Positions 24,660 through 32,208 of a stretch of DNA of 34,730 bases are shown here, piece after piece. A model generated the notes under the pieces. That model was not told the DNA's origin. It did no database searches and saw only the letters and a list, made by a program, of their open reading frames with translations. Numbering within the stretch: the first letter of the stretch is position 1; each line of letters starts with the position of its first letter. Source of the stretch: Oscillatoriales cyanobacterium PMM_0019 (GTDB taxonomy: Bacteria; Cyanobacteriota; Cyanobacteriia; Cyanobacteriales; CASBRB01); contig CASBRB010000085.1 in NCBI GenBank assembly GCA_949127975.1, positions 1 through 34,730 on the forward strand, given 5' to 3'. Position numbers and translations under genes: made by a program.

Positions 24660-25892
24660 TTACTGTTGTAAACTTCGGGGATCGAGGGCATCCCGCAACC
24701 CATCACCCAGTAAGTTAAAAGCCAATAGTGTCAGAATAATCAACAGCGCGGGTGGCCAGATTAGCCACGGCTGTAGGACTAAAATTGAAGCATTGGTTGC
24801 CAGAGACAGCATATTGCCCCAAGAGGGATCGGGTTGCTGGATGCCTAGACCAATCAAACTCAAAATTGACTCAGCTATGATAAAACTGGGAATCGACAGC
24901 GTTGCCGAAATAATAATATAGCTAGCTGTCTGGGGCAAAACATGGCGAATAATAATGTAGAGCGGTTTAGCACCCATCGATCGCGCAGCTTGCACAAATT
25001 CCCGCTCTTTAATCGACAATACCTGTCCCCGAATCACCCGTGCTAAACCTGCCCAGCTAATTAATGAGGTAATCAGCACAATCAACAAAAACCGCTCGGC
25101 ACTGCTTAGTCCAAGTGGCAGCACTGCAGCTAGAGCTACTAACAGATATATAGACGGGATCGTCATCAGCACTTCCACCAAGCGCATTAAGATGGCATCA
25201 AACCAGCCACCGAAATAACCGGAAATGCCTCCAACTAACATACCGATAGGATAGGTAATGGCAATGCCCAGCAGACCAACGCTGAGGCTGATTCTACTAC
25301 CATAAACTAAGCGACTGAATTCGTCGCGGGCTTGCTCATCTGTTCCCAACAGGTTAAATTTAGTTTCTCCCAGAGTGCCAAAGAGGTGCAAATTGCAGGT
25401 GAACCCTTTGAAAATTGGCACTCCAACCCATTTCAGTTGGTATCCATCCTGTGAGGTACCGACCCCAGGTGTGGCAGTTGGAGCGGAATTTTTACTCTGA
25501 CTCGTCTTTACAGGTTTTGGCGGCTTAGTTTTTGTTGGAGCCACCTTTTCCCATGTGGGTACTGGCAGGCTAATCGAAAACAACTGGTAGGTTGGTCCCC
25601 GAACCAACAAGCGCAGAGGCGACGGTTTTTGTTTATCTACAATCAGTTCGCGAGCGCCCGTCTGCATATCAGTTGGTCCCTGAGTAGTGGGATAAACGTG
25701 AGGATCAAACTGCCCCCTGTCGTTGAACCAGTAGATTTGGGTGGGTGGCAGCAGTGAACCATCTAGCTGGGAATCATAGGCATCGTAAGGGGCAACAAAT
25801 TCAGCCGCGATCGCACTCAGGTAAAAAACTAACAACAACAAAGCTCCAAAGCGAGCCAGAGAATTCTTTTTAAGTTTCTGCCACCAGTTCAT
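24660..25892 (-). CDS. OppC/DppC-type ABC transporter permease
   Basis: 410 residues. One membrane helix at about 13-33 is followed by an unusually long periplasmic section (about 34-185) with a Lys/Thr/Pro-rich linker, then five helices. The core matches the oligopeptide/dipeptide/nickel permease family: LFGTDEQARDEFSRLVYGSR-like entry (here LLGTDEQARDEFSRLVYGS), the EAA loop EFVQAARSMGAKPLYIIIRH and the terminal LLGDGLRDALDPR. Ordinary OppC proteins are near 300 residues, so the extra 100 or so come from the periplasmic section. No binding protein, second permease or ATPase is adjacent, which is usual in cyanobacteria where these genes are scattered. It starts 4 bp after the HD gene's stop, so they form an operon. 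Confidence 0.9.
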   Translation of the reverse strand: MNWWQKLKKNSLARFGALLLLVFYLSAIAAEFVAPYDAYDSQLDGSLLPPTQIYWFNDRGQFDPHVYPTTQGPTDMQTGARELIVDKQKPSPLRLLVRGPTYQLFSISLPVPTWEKVAPTKTKPPKPVKTSQSKNSAPTATPGVGTSQDGYQLKWVGVPIFKGFTCNLHLFGTLGETKFNLLGTDEQARDEFSRLVYGSRISLSVGLLGIAITYPIGMLVGGISGYFGGWFDAILMRLVEVLMTIPSIYLLVALAAVLPLGLSSAERFLLIVLITSLISWAGLARVIRGQVLSIKEREFVQAARSMGAKPLYIIIRHVLPQTASYIIISATLSIPSFIIAESILSLIGLGIQQPDPSWGNMLSLATNASILVLQPWLIWPPALLIILTLLAFNLLGDGLRDALDPRSLQQ

Positions 25893-25896
25893 AAAT

Positions 25897-26778
25897 TTAT
25901 GCGCGAACCTGTTCCATTTCCATCAGTTTCCGGCGCTCTTCCTCGACAGTTTCGTGTTCAACCACAAACACATTCGAGTAGAGGTTGGCAATAATCTGTT
26001 TACCCTGTTGCGTCAGCGACAAGTAGCGCAGCGCATCTTTAACATAGGGAAAGACCCCCTGCCAGTAAAACTTCGGATAGTTGCGTCTTAGATCTCCAGG
26101 ATGGTTATAGTTTAAAGCCTTGTTTACTCCCGTTTCGTCGAATTCATAGTACAGTGCGCTGATTTTCTTTAGATAGCGGGGATCGCTAAGTTGACCGATT
26201 AAGTCGGAGGCTCTGACTAGGCCAGGATAATTAAGAGTGTCTTGATGATCCTCTGCTTTTGGCACTGGAAAACGGGTTAGTTCAATATTGTGCTTGATGA
26301 TCTCAGCATCAATCAATTTATGACCACAAAAGCGCTCTTCAATAAAGAGTTTTGCCCTGTCTACATGGTAAGGAGTCAGACCTGCATCGGAGGAGCCTGG
26401 AGGTAAACATACCATTTCTCCATTTTTCCCTGTGGCATACAATCTCTCCTCTTCTCTATCTTGCCGACAGACTCCTTTAACGTAGCCAATGTCATGGCAC
26501 ACCAGGGAAATGATGAAGTGCAACCAGTCTTCACAGGATACGCCACCTTCGCGGATGTGTCTGCCACGCAAGACTTCCTGTCCAACAAGTGTCACTAAAA
26601 TAGAGTGTTCGACGTTGTGGTATAGGGCGTCGCTGTTGGCGATATTTTCCATCGCCATACTTCCTGCCCAGGCGATAATGTCTTCGTGATCGGGCTTGTA
26701 TCCCCCGTAAGTGCGGTGGTAGCCTTCCCGAAGTCTTTGAACAAAGACATCAATTAAAATCTCGGTTGCGTTAAACAT
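25897..26778 (-). CDS. HD-domain metalloprotein (Npun_R2479 type)
   Basis: 293 residues. An HD phosphohydrolase-like core is seen: YHNVEHSILVTLVG with His54 and His58, CHDIGY with the His95-Asp96 pair, and further His residues in the GLTPYHVDRAK and KHNIEL segments. The overall sequence matches the cyanobacterial group I know as Npun_R2479-family HD-domain metalloproteins. HD proteins hydrolyse phosphomonoesters, cyclic nucleotides or (p)ppGpp; the substrate here is unknown. The layout YHNxEHS...HD resembles cyclic-nucleotide phosphodiesterases. Co-transcribed with the downstream permease gene. Confidence 0.8.
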   Translation of the reverse strand: MFNATEILIDVFVQRLREGYHRTYGGYKPDHEDIIAWAGSMAMENIANSDALYHNVEHSILVTLVGQEVLRGRHIREGGVSCEDWLHFIISLVCHDIGYVKGVCRQDREEERLYATGKNGEMVCLPPGSSDAGLTPYHVDRAKLFIEERFCGHKLIDAEIIKHNIELTRFPVPKAEDHQDTLNYPGLVRASDLIGQLSDPRYLKKISALYYEFDETGVNKALNYNHPGDLRRNYPKFYWQGVFPYVKDALRYLSLTQQGKQIIANLYSNVFVVEHETVEEERRKLMEMEQVRA

Positions 26779-26931
26779 CCTTGAGCCTCATGCTTGATTG
26801 AGTGCAGTGTTAAAAGCCTTACTTTATCTACGATGCAACAAATCTTTACTGAATTGTCTAGACAAAACTAATTTTCGGTTAAGGACTTGGCTTCCCAGGT
26901 AAAACCTGTGTATTCATCACCTAAAAACCTC

Positions 26932-26999
26932 CGGGAGTCTGGAAGCCCCGCAACTTTAGTTCGGGGAGGAAAGACGACGAGGCGAATAAATTCGCCGTC
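26932..26999 (+). repeat. 68-bp structured repeat, left copy bracketing iscB
   Basis: Begins CGGGAGTCTG and ends GCCGTC. Contains the hairpin GCCCCG...CGGGG and the palindrome GGCGAATAAATTCGCC. The right copy at 28568-28635 is the same 68 bases long, aligns without gaps in inverse orientation, and differs mainly in loops. It lies just beyond the iscB stop. Confidence 0.75.
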
Positions 27000-27014
27000 C
27001 AGACATTTGAGACG

Positions 27015-28298
27015 CTAGACACCATATGAGTAACCGTCCTTTTTGTGAATGGTTGAACAGTATTTGTGACTGATTCCAGCCACTCTACCTATCTTGGTAG
27101 AAATATCAAAACTACCAGTTGCACGGCATTGAACTCGACCTACATAAGTGCCTATTTTTTTGCCATTTGTGACAGCAGCTTTAATTATGTCTCCAGTCTG
27201 AAAACCGAAATGGACTTGTTTATTTGTGCGATGTCGCGTAGGAAACCCGTATTTATCGGTTCCTGACATTTTGCGAGTTCCGTGTCCAGATGCTTTAATC
27301 AACAACGGTTTAATTCCTTTGATGTTAAGAGCGGGGGTGGATTTACCAACACAAGCTGCATCAATCCAGTGCTGTTTTTCCAGGTTTTGGGCAGTCCGAT
27401 TGAACTTAGTCAACCCACCTGAACCTGTTTCGACTGGTAAATCAGTGGCTTTCAGTGTTTCTAGTAGCTTGAATCTGGTTGCATTGACAGCCGCAGTATC
27501 AGCCAGTGGTTTGTTTGCCTGTGTAAGGATTTTATTTGACTTTTCAGGGTCTTTTTTCAGGAAATCTTTGATATCCTTAGTCCCTTTCTTGATATTACAT
27601 TTTGCGCAGCTTAAGGTTAGGTTTGAAATTCTGTTTGAACCTCCTTTAGCGCGTGGGTGAATATGTTCTATCTGCAAAGGAACATCCTTGACACCACAGT
27701 AGGCACATTGTCTATCCCACTTTTCAAGCAAGTATTCGCGGGTTTCGTATCCTGCTAAAGTTCCTTGCTTGTATTCGTTTCCCTGAATATCCGGGTTCTG
27801 CATTAGTTGGGTGTCAAACCTTACTAATTCCTGTGATATGGCAGCGGTTGGGGCAAACTTGCTAAGACGTTTAACCCAAGTGTCAATGTTATGAACACGA
27901 CTCATGAGACTTGGTGGTAACCACCCATCTGGGCGTTTCCTGTTATCAAAACGTGGTTGACGATATCGAGTTTTGCGGTTACGGCGACTTCTACGCAGTT
28001 GACGGCGAGTAAGCATTGCATCTTTGATTGCAAAACCTCGGTGTTGAATCTCAGCAGCCCATACAACCTCTCCCGTAGCATCGAGTACGAGCGCTACCCC
28101 TGTGACTTTAGAGCCTGGGTCAACCTTTACTCTCAGCGGTTCTACAGGAGCTTCAGTATGTGATTCCTTTAGTATCAAAGTAAAAGGAAATCGTCTAAAG
28201 ACTGCCGCTTTCTTGTTTCTCAATAGTTGTCTTGCAAAAGCCGGATGAATTGGATATAATGGTCTTTTTTGTGAATCAATTACAAACACTTTGGACAT
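27015..28298 (-). CDS. iscB: IscB RNA-guided nuclease
   Basis: 427 residues with every IscB part in order. PLMP-type N-terminus (VFVIDSQKRPLYPIHPA, then AVFRRFPFTLIL). RuvC-I KVDPGSKVTGVAL with Asp60. Arginine-rich bridge helix at about 97-117 (RRQLRRSRRNRKTR). RuvC-II ISQELVRFD with Glu157. HNH with Cys198/Cys201, His212 and His214 (IEHIHPRAKGG) and CAKCN at 231-235. RuvC-III QHWIDAA with His310 and Asp313. C-terminal domain to residue 427 for target recognition. IscB proteins are the ancestors of Cas9 and cut DNA guided by an omega RNA. GGAGGG 5-10 bases upstream fixes the start. No TnpA transposase is nearby, so the element would depend on one elsewhere. Confidence 0.93.
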   Translation of the reverse strand: MSKVFVIDSQKRPLYPIHPAFARQLLRNKKAAVFRRFPFTLILKESHTEAPVEPLRVKVDPGSKVTGVALVLDATGEVVWAAEIQHRGFAIKDAMLTRRQLRRSRRNRKTRYRQPRFDNRKRPDGWLPPSLMSRVHNIDTWVKRLSKFAPTAAISQELVRFDTQLMQNPDIQGNEYKQGTLAGYETREYLLEKWDRQCAYCGVKDVPLQIEHIHPRAKGGSNRISNLTLSCAKCNIKKGTKDIKDFLKKDPEKSNKILTQANKPLADTAAVNATRFKLLETLKATDLPVETGSGGLTKFNRTAQNLEKQHWIDAACVGKSTPALNIKGIKPLLIKASGHGTRKMSGTDKYGFPTRHRTNKQVHFGFQTGDIIKAAVTNGKKIGTYVGRVQCRATGSFDISTKIGRVAGISHKYCSTIHKKDGYSYGV

Positions 28299-28542
28299 TG
28301 CTGTCCCTCCTTTCGGGTAATGTTAGCTTCGCCAATGTTTGATGCCGGTACTTTCCAAAAAGCACTGTCTTACCCCTCGTAAAACTGTTTAACTTTTTGG
28401 TTCTAGAGCTACAGACTAGCTTCGCATCTGTAGGTAGGAACTTTAACTCTTGCCTCAAACGTAGTCGAGTTTTGACTTAGGCTGGTCAGCTATCTGAAGA
28501 GAGAGGCATGAAGCCCCGTCTCTTTAGAGCGGGGTGCTGACC
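28299..28542 (-). ncRNA. Omega RNA (HEARO) of the intact IscB
   Basis: Non-coding, directly 5' of iscB on the same strand, as expected for an omega RNA. Stems seen: GGTCAGC (28542-28536) with GCTGACC (28490-28484), closing a region that holds the hairpin CCCCG-CTCT/AGAG-CGGGG. AGTC/GACT (28463-28477), followed by ACGTT. CTACAGA/TCTGTAG (28409-28433). A long-range pair GGGTAA/TTACCC (28375-28370 with 28320-28315) just before the ribosome site. The same succession occurs at 10961-11219 with different bases. The guide would be about 16 bases preceding the scaffold, at 28558-28543. Ends are estimated, not mapped. Confidence 0.82.
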
Positions 28543-28567
28543 CATGAATAATAATATACCATACGTT

Positions 28568-28635
28568 GACGGCAAATTTATTCGCCGAGTCGTCTTGACC
28601 CCCCGATTTAAAAATACGGGGCAAGCAGACTCCCG
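28568..28635 (-). repeat. 68-bp structured repeat, right copy bracketing iscB
   Basis: Inverse copy of 26932-26999. CGGGAGTCTG, GCCCCG, CGGGG, AAGACGAC and GGCGAATAAATT are identical in both. The single change at the palindrome centre (TTTGCC for TTCGCC) leaves it nearly perfect. It lies upstream of the putative guide. Confidence 0.75.
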
Positions 28636-28647
28636 AATTTAAGAAAG

Positions 28648-28663
28648 TGTGATTTATATCACA
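28648..28663. promoter_or_regulatory. Perfect CRP-type palindrome TGTGA-N6-TCACA
   Basis: TGTGATTTATATCACA matches the full CRP consensus in both half-sites, the sequence bound by SYCRP1-type cAMP receptor proteins in cyanobacteria. It lies 12 bases outside the right 68-bp repeat and about 350 bases upstream of iscB. On the other side no gene on the plus strand is supported for several kilobases. Which transcript it would control is unclear. Confidence 0.55.
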
Positions 28664-29277
28664 ATTTGTGTGTTTGGGAGCGATCGAGGTGTTGATGCGT
28701 TAGATCTTACCTTGGTTTCGGGGTGTCTACTCTCATTTTAGCTACAGCAGACAAAGATTGTGGGGATAACGCCGTTTTTGAGGCTCTGCCTTAATCAGGG
28801 AAAGCTGTTTCTTGTCGGTTTGCCTCCAATTTCCACCCCGAAGCCCGCCCCGGTGCCCTGTAAGTGTCGGTCAAAAAGGGAATGGGATTGGGGAGGGCGA
28901 TCGGGAAGAAAAGGCGCATACAATGAATATGGACGCAATAGGGCATATCTGACTTATCCCATGACCCAGGCGAAACACCAGTTTCAAAGTTTTGAAGAGT
29001 CCTATCCATTCACCGTTGTTTGGCGAACTTAACCTCACAGGCACCCAAATTTTTGAACAAAATCCACCCCACATTCCTGCTCCAAATTTTTGATTTGGGG
29101 GAGGTTAGGGTAGCTAGGGCTAGCCCTGCAATCGGTGTTTTTTCTGGGCTGGATAAAATCTACAAAGCTGATTCTTGTGTAGGGTGAGTTAGCGCTAGCG
29201 TAACCCACCGAGCTGAGAAATCTAATTCTAGCAGGAGTCAGGAGTCAGGAGTAAAGCCAAATTTCCAGGAAGCAATC
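28664..29277. other. Gene-free gap with a GGTGGGTTA-type hairpin and heptamers
   Basis: No coding sequence is convincing here. 29183-29209 is a long imperfect hairpin (GGTG-GTTA-CGC / GCG-TAAC-CACC) of the dispersed family also found at 32311-32340. 29232-29256 holds about three GTCAGGA heptamers. Two open frames of 60-90 codons exist on opposite strands, but neither has a ribosome site or family resemblance. Confidence 0.5.
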
Positions 29278-29868
29278 TCAGAGAGAGATCGCGGCTAAAA
29301 ACTCATCCACTGCATCAAACTGGTCATGATAGGTGATGTAGCGACAAAGCGTTTCGACTGGCAAATCTGGCAACAAAACACTGTCTTCAACGTTCTTATA
29401 ACTGCTTCCATCTGCTTTTAGATGGTGAATATTGAGAACACCATCTTCCCAAAACCAGACTTCTGCGACACCCATGCGGCGATAACCTTCCAGCTTATCC
29501 ACCCCACCACTGGTAATGACCACCTCAATGACCAGGTCTGGAAAGGGTTTACGAGTACTGAGATTATACGACTCATCAGGTTCGCTTCTTGCTCCCAGTT
29601 CCTGATTGCCCAGGGAAGGTCTGCCACGTCCATAGAACCGAATCCTTTTAGCCCTTAGATAGGCTTCGAGTAGCATTCGCAGGGTAGTCTTGAAATCCTC
29701 ATGTTCGGGGCTGATTGTCATAATTTCCAACTCACCATCCAGATAGCGCAATCTGACACCTGGGACGGTTTCAAAGGCTCTGTCAATATTTTCATATTGC
29801 TGCCAGCTTAGTTTGGGGATGACTTGCGCTTCCCGTTTTTTGGATGGAGGAAGTACTTGCATGCTCAT
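29278..29868 (-). CDS. Uma2 (DUF820) family protein
   Basis: 196 residues, one PD-(D/E)xK-like domain without a coiled-coil tail. It shows the family order: SWQQYENIDRAFETVPGVRL, LDGELEIMTISPEHE, RSEPDESYNL, FPDLVIEVVITSGGVDKLEGYRRMGVAEVWFWEDG. Asp and Glu of PDLVIEV and the Lys of DKLEGY are the presumed catalytic set. It belongs to a different subgroup from the 23759 protein, so it is not its recent duplicate. Start at 29868 with a weak AGGA site; the ATG two codons downstream (MQVLPP) is equally possible. Confidence 0.87.
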   Translation of the reverse strand: MSMQVLPPSKKREAQVIPKLSWQQYENIDRAFETVPGVRLRYLDGELEIMTISPEHEDFKTTLRMLLEAYLRAKRIRFYGRGRPSLGNQELGARSEPDESYNLSTRKPFPDLVIEVVITSGGVDKLEGYRRMGVAEVWFWEDGVLNIHHLKADGSSYKNVEDSVLLPDLPVETLCRYITYHDQFDAVDEFLAAISL

Positions 29869-29993
29869 TGAGATTGTCCTACACTATAATATCCAGCGAT
29901 CGCCCCGCCTACGCGGCAGATGTTGTCCTTCCTGTTGAGAAATTTCAAGGATTGGGGGCTAATGGCAGGTGTCAGGGACTTCTGGGATTTCAA

Positions 29994-30449
29994 TCAGGGT
30001 GATGAAGTAGGAGCCAGGGCAAACGCATTAAATTTTAATTCTAGGTCATACAGCGGCAGTTTTCCCATATTACGCAGAATTGCCAGGGTGTTGAGTACAC
30101 CTGGGAGACCGCCTTTAGTATCTACTCCAGCAGCAACGCATGCAGCAGCAAACTCTTGTGTATCTAGTGGACGGACGACACCCATTAGCCGTATTGGCTC
30201 TTGTATATTTAGAGCTTTGCGTTCCACAGCCAAAGCGTTAGCAGCCAACCAACAAATCTCACCGTACTGATAAGGTAGCATGACAACGCACAGTGTATTG
30301 TCATTCAGCAAAGCCTCTAGGTACGGTAAAACTCTGACATCTCTAGTGGGATACCTCCATAAATCTTTTAAAGCAGCAACACGTAGAGATATATCTGGAC
30401 TGTGCAAGTCCTGTACTAATTCTTCTAGCTCTTTATCAGTAAGCATCAT
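29994..30449 (-). CDS. Small HEAT-like protein, candidate immunity protein
   Basis: 151 soluble residues. The first half reads as HEAT repeats (LVQDLHSPDISLRVAALKDLWRY, then VRVLPYLEALLND and WLAANALAVER). The rest is a smaller domain (AACVAAGVDTKGGLPGVLNTLAILRNMG). HEAT-like proteins are one recurrent class of immunity proteins encoded just after polymorphic toxins. Here the gene starts 22 bp after the stop of a toxin-like domain on the same strand, which fits that arrangement. AGAGG precedes the ATG. Function is inference from order and fold, not from a recognised family. Confidence 0.6.
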   Translation of the reverse strand: MMLTDKELEELVQDLHSPDISLRVAALKDLWRYPTRDVRVLPYLEALLNDNTLCVVMLPYQYGEICWLAANALAVERKALNIQEPIRLMGVVRPLDTQEFAAACVAAGVDTKGGLPGVLNTLAILRNMGKLPLYDLELKFNAFALAPTSSP

Positions 30450-30471
30450 GACCTCTGTTTTTTCTGGTATT

Positions 30472-31206
30472 TTATCTTAATTTTTGACGCTTCACCGCTG
30501 CAATTAAATCGGCAAGTGTAGGATTTTGGGAAAGCCCCAGTCTTTCTTTTGTACCTTTGCCAATTTCGACTATTTCCTTAGCACGTTGTTGCCATCTTTG
30601 GAAGTTTCTATGTTCGCTTAGAGGAACCCCATCCACCAACATATATAAACGAGCTTCGTCTCTAGTTGGGTCAACTGCTGCTGCAACTGTACGCGAGATG
30701 TTCACTCTGCCGTTGGTAGCTGAGGCAACTTGTTGGGCAATGAAGTCATACTCGGACTCCAATGCCTTACTGTGAGCTTCCATGTAGTATAGCTCGAAGT
30801 TTACTCCCCATTGCCTTCTTTGTTGGCGTCCCATATTCTCTAGGTTGCTACCCATAAAATCGAAGCCTGTCTGTTGCTGAATTCGTTGCAATTCTTTTAT
30901 TTCTGTCATTTCATGCACGAGGAAACGGGCATCATTGACAGTGCCTTTGCCAGTCGCCAGATTCTTCCAGGCATTGTAATTTTGTCGGGCGAAGGCAATG
31001 CCAGGACTATCAAAGGTGTAGCGTTTTACAGCTTCAATCATTTGATTATCTACAGGAATACCGAACTCTTGCAGAGCATTTTTTACTTTATTGATGTCTG
31101 CCTGTTGCAACAGCTCGCCTCGCAGTTCCTTAACCCTCTCCTCAGGTAGATCCCATTCAATTGGATTAATACCAGCACGACCTCCATCTTTTTGGGCAGC
31201 ACTCAA
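30472..31206 (-). CDS. Toxin-like C-terminal domain, truncated at the N-terminus
   Basis: 244 residues from a TTG, but the frame stays open to 31299, just after a TGA at 31302-31300. The extra 31 residues are a Pro/Thr/Asp/Gly-rich linker (NQTPTPDEGQTTGDGKTD). The body has INPIEWDLPEERVKELRGEL, then a helical domain with NDARFLVHEMTEIKELQRI (His98, Glu99, Glu102), FDFMGSNLEN, and YYMEAHSKALESEYDFIAQQV (Glu143, His145). The His/Glu pattern suggests a metal or hydrolase site. A linker plus terminal domain followed at once by a small HEAT-like gene resembles the end of a polymorphic toxin and its immunity gene. There is no secretion domain or good start, so it is probably an orphan module. Exact family not recognised. 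Confidence 0.55.
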   Translation of the reverse strand: MSAAQKDGGRAGINPIEWDLPEERVKELRGELLQQADINKVKNALQEFGIPVDNQMIEAVKRYTFDSPGIAFARQNYNAWKNLATGKGTVNDARFLVHEMTEIKELQRIQQQTGFDFMGSNLENMGRQQRRQWGVNFELYYMEAHSKALESEYDFIAQQVASATNGRVNISRTVAAAVDPTRDEARLYMLVDGVPLSEHRNFQRWQQRAKEIVEIGKGTKERLGLSQNPTLADLIAAVKRQKLR

Positions 31207-31299
31207 AGGACTTTGCCCTCGCTCGATAGCAGGTGTGTCGGTTTTCCCATCACCAGTAGTCTGCCCCTCATCGGGAGTTGGAGTCTGATTTGGGTACAG

Positions 31300-31596
31300 T
31301 CAAAACCCGTTGGTTGTTCTTGAGTTTCAAGTACTTCCAAAGTAATATTACGAGTGCTAGTACTTATATGATAATCATATATCATTAGCCTGTCGGGGGT
31401 GATACTACCCCCACGGTCGTAGGGTGACGATCGTTCTCATGCCTGAAACCCCTTGCTGAGGTGAGTGTTGAAGCCATTGCTTCCGGTACGATGAAGCATA
31501 GAGCTAACTGATTTTCACCAAACCTGGGGATCGATCGGGCTGAACTAGCAGATCCTACATAAAAGTTGTATACTCGAGTAAGAGCAAGTGCCAACT
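31300..31596. other. Region between toxin-like domain and tRNA, probable gene debris
   Basis: No intact gene. On the minus strand a frame open from about 31436 reads MIYDYHISTSTRNITLEVLETQEQ near 31385-31310 and then runs out of frame with the toxin-like gene two bases apart, so it may be upstream toxin sequence separated by a frameshift. The part nearer the tRNA shows nothing. Confidence 0.35.
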
Positions 31597-31667
31597 GCGG
31601 GTGTAGTTCAATGGTAGAACATTGGCTTCCCAAGCCAACAGCGTGGGTTCGATTCCCATCACCCGCT
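31597..31667 (+). tRNA. tRNA-Gly (anticodon CCC)
   Basis: 71-nucleotide cloverleaf. The acceptor GCGGGTG pairs with CACCCGC, followed by discriminator T. The anticodon stem TTGGC/GCCAA encloses the loop TTCCCAA with CCC at 34-36. The T arm is GTGGG-TTCGATT-CCCAT. CCA is not encoded. A perfect palindrome CAGGATATATCCTG (31677-31690) follows and could mark the 3' end of the transcript. The rest of 31691-31857 shows no gene. Confidence 0.93.
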
Positions 31668-31857
31668 TGATTGAATCAGGATATATCCTGGCATTGGGCG
31701 CGAATTGTGTAATATTGCCAGAATCAAAGGCTGGTAAGGGTTCTGGAAAAATTTTCGCTCTGCTGACAGCTAACGCTATTGCCCCTCACCCAATCGGAGC
31801 TTCCCTACCAGCGTTAATCTATTTTGCTGGCTGACATGGTTTAGTCGCTCGCCTCAA

Positions 31858-32208
31858 TTAGTGAATCCCTACATCGATAAATCCGAGCATTTTCAGAACA
31901 GCCACCAGAGCAGCCACTGCTATCCCCCCGCCTACAGTGCGTAGCCAAAAAGCTTGACCATCAAGCCTTTTTTCAACATTTCCAATTTTTTCTTCTACTT
32001 TCTCTTTAACATTTCCAATTTTTTCCTGTAAAACTTTTACTTCAGCTTTAAACTCGACACCATTCTTGACTACTTCAGTCTTCAGTTCTGCTACATCCTT
32101 GGCAAGAGCATCGAACTTAGCATCGAACTTATGCTCTATTCTGTCTAGCTTTTGGTCGAGTTTAGCTAGCACGTCCTTTAAATCTATCTCAATGGTTGGC
32201 GTTGACAT
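31858..32208 (-). CDS. Coiled-coil protein with C-terminal membrane helix
   Basis: 116 residues. Residues about 6-85 are a heptad-rich coiled coil (KLDQKLDRIEHKFDAKFDALAKDVAELKTEV-type, then EKIGNVKEKVEEKIGNVEKRL), and 93-111 form one hydrophobic helix near the C-terminus. This tail-anchored layout is a frequent cyanobacterial hypothetical, similar in outline to DUF1640-type proteins. A 7-residue unit (EKIGNVK/EKIGNVE) is repeated. Function unknown; single gene between the tRNA and a repeat-rich gap. Confidence 0.7.
   Translation of the reverse strand: MSTPTIEIDLKDVLAKLDQKLDRIEHKFDAKFDALAKDVAELKTEVVKNGVEFKAEVKVLQEKIGNVKEKVEEKIGNVEKRLDGQAFWLRTVGGGIAVAALVAVLKMLGFIDVGIH

Noticed and set aside
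27015-28298. Alternative reading as TnpB or as an ordinary HNH endonuclease
   Set aside because: TnpB lacks an HNH domain and has its RNA at the 3' side. Here HNH lies between RuvC-II and RuvC-III, a PLMP segment is present and the RNA is 5' of the gene, which fits IscB.
28760-29032. 90-codon plus-strand frame near the CRP-type site
   Set aside because: Biased composition, no ribosome site, no family resemblance, and an overlapping frame of similar quality on the other strand.
31385-31633. 82-codon minus-strand frame reaching into the tRNA
   Set aside because: It overlaps the tRNA antisense and has no family resemblance.
31597-31667. tRNA-Gly as an integration site for a genomic island carrying the toxin-like genes
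   Set aside because: No second copy of the tRNA 3' end and no integrase were seen in the window, so there is no sequence evidence of integration.
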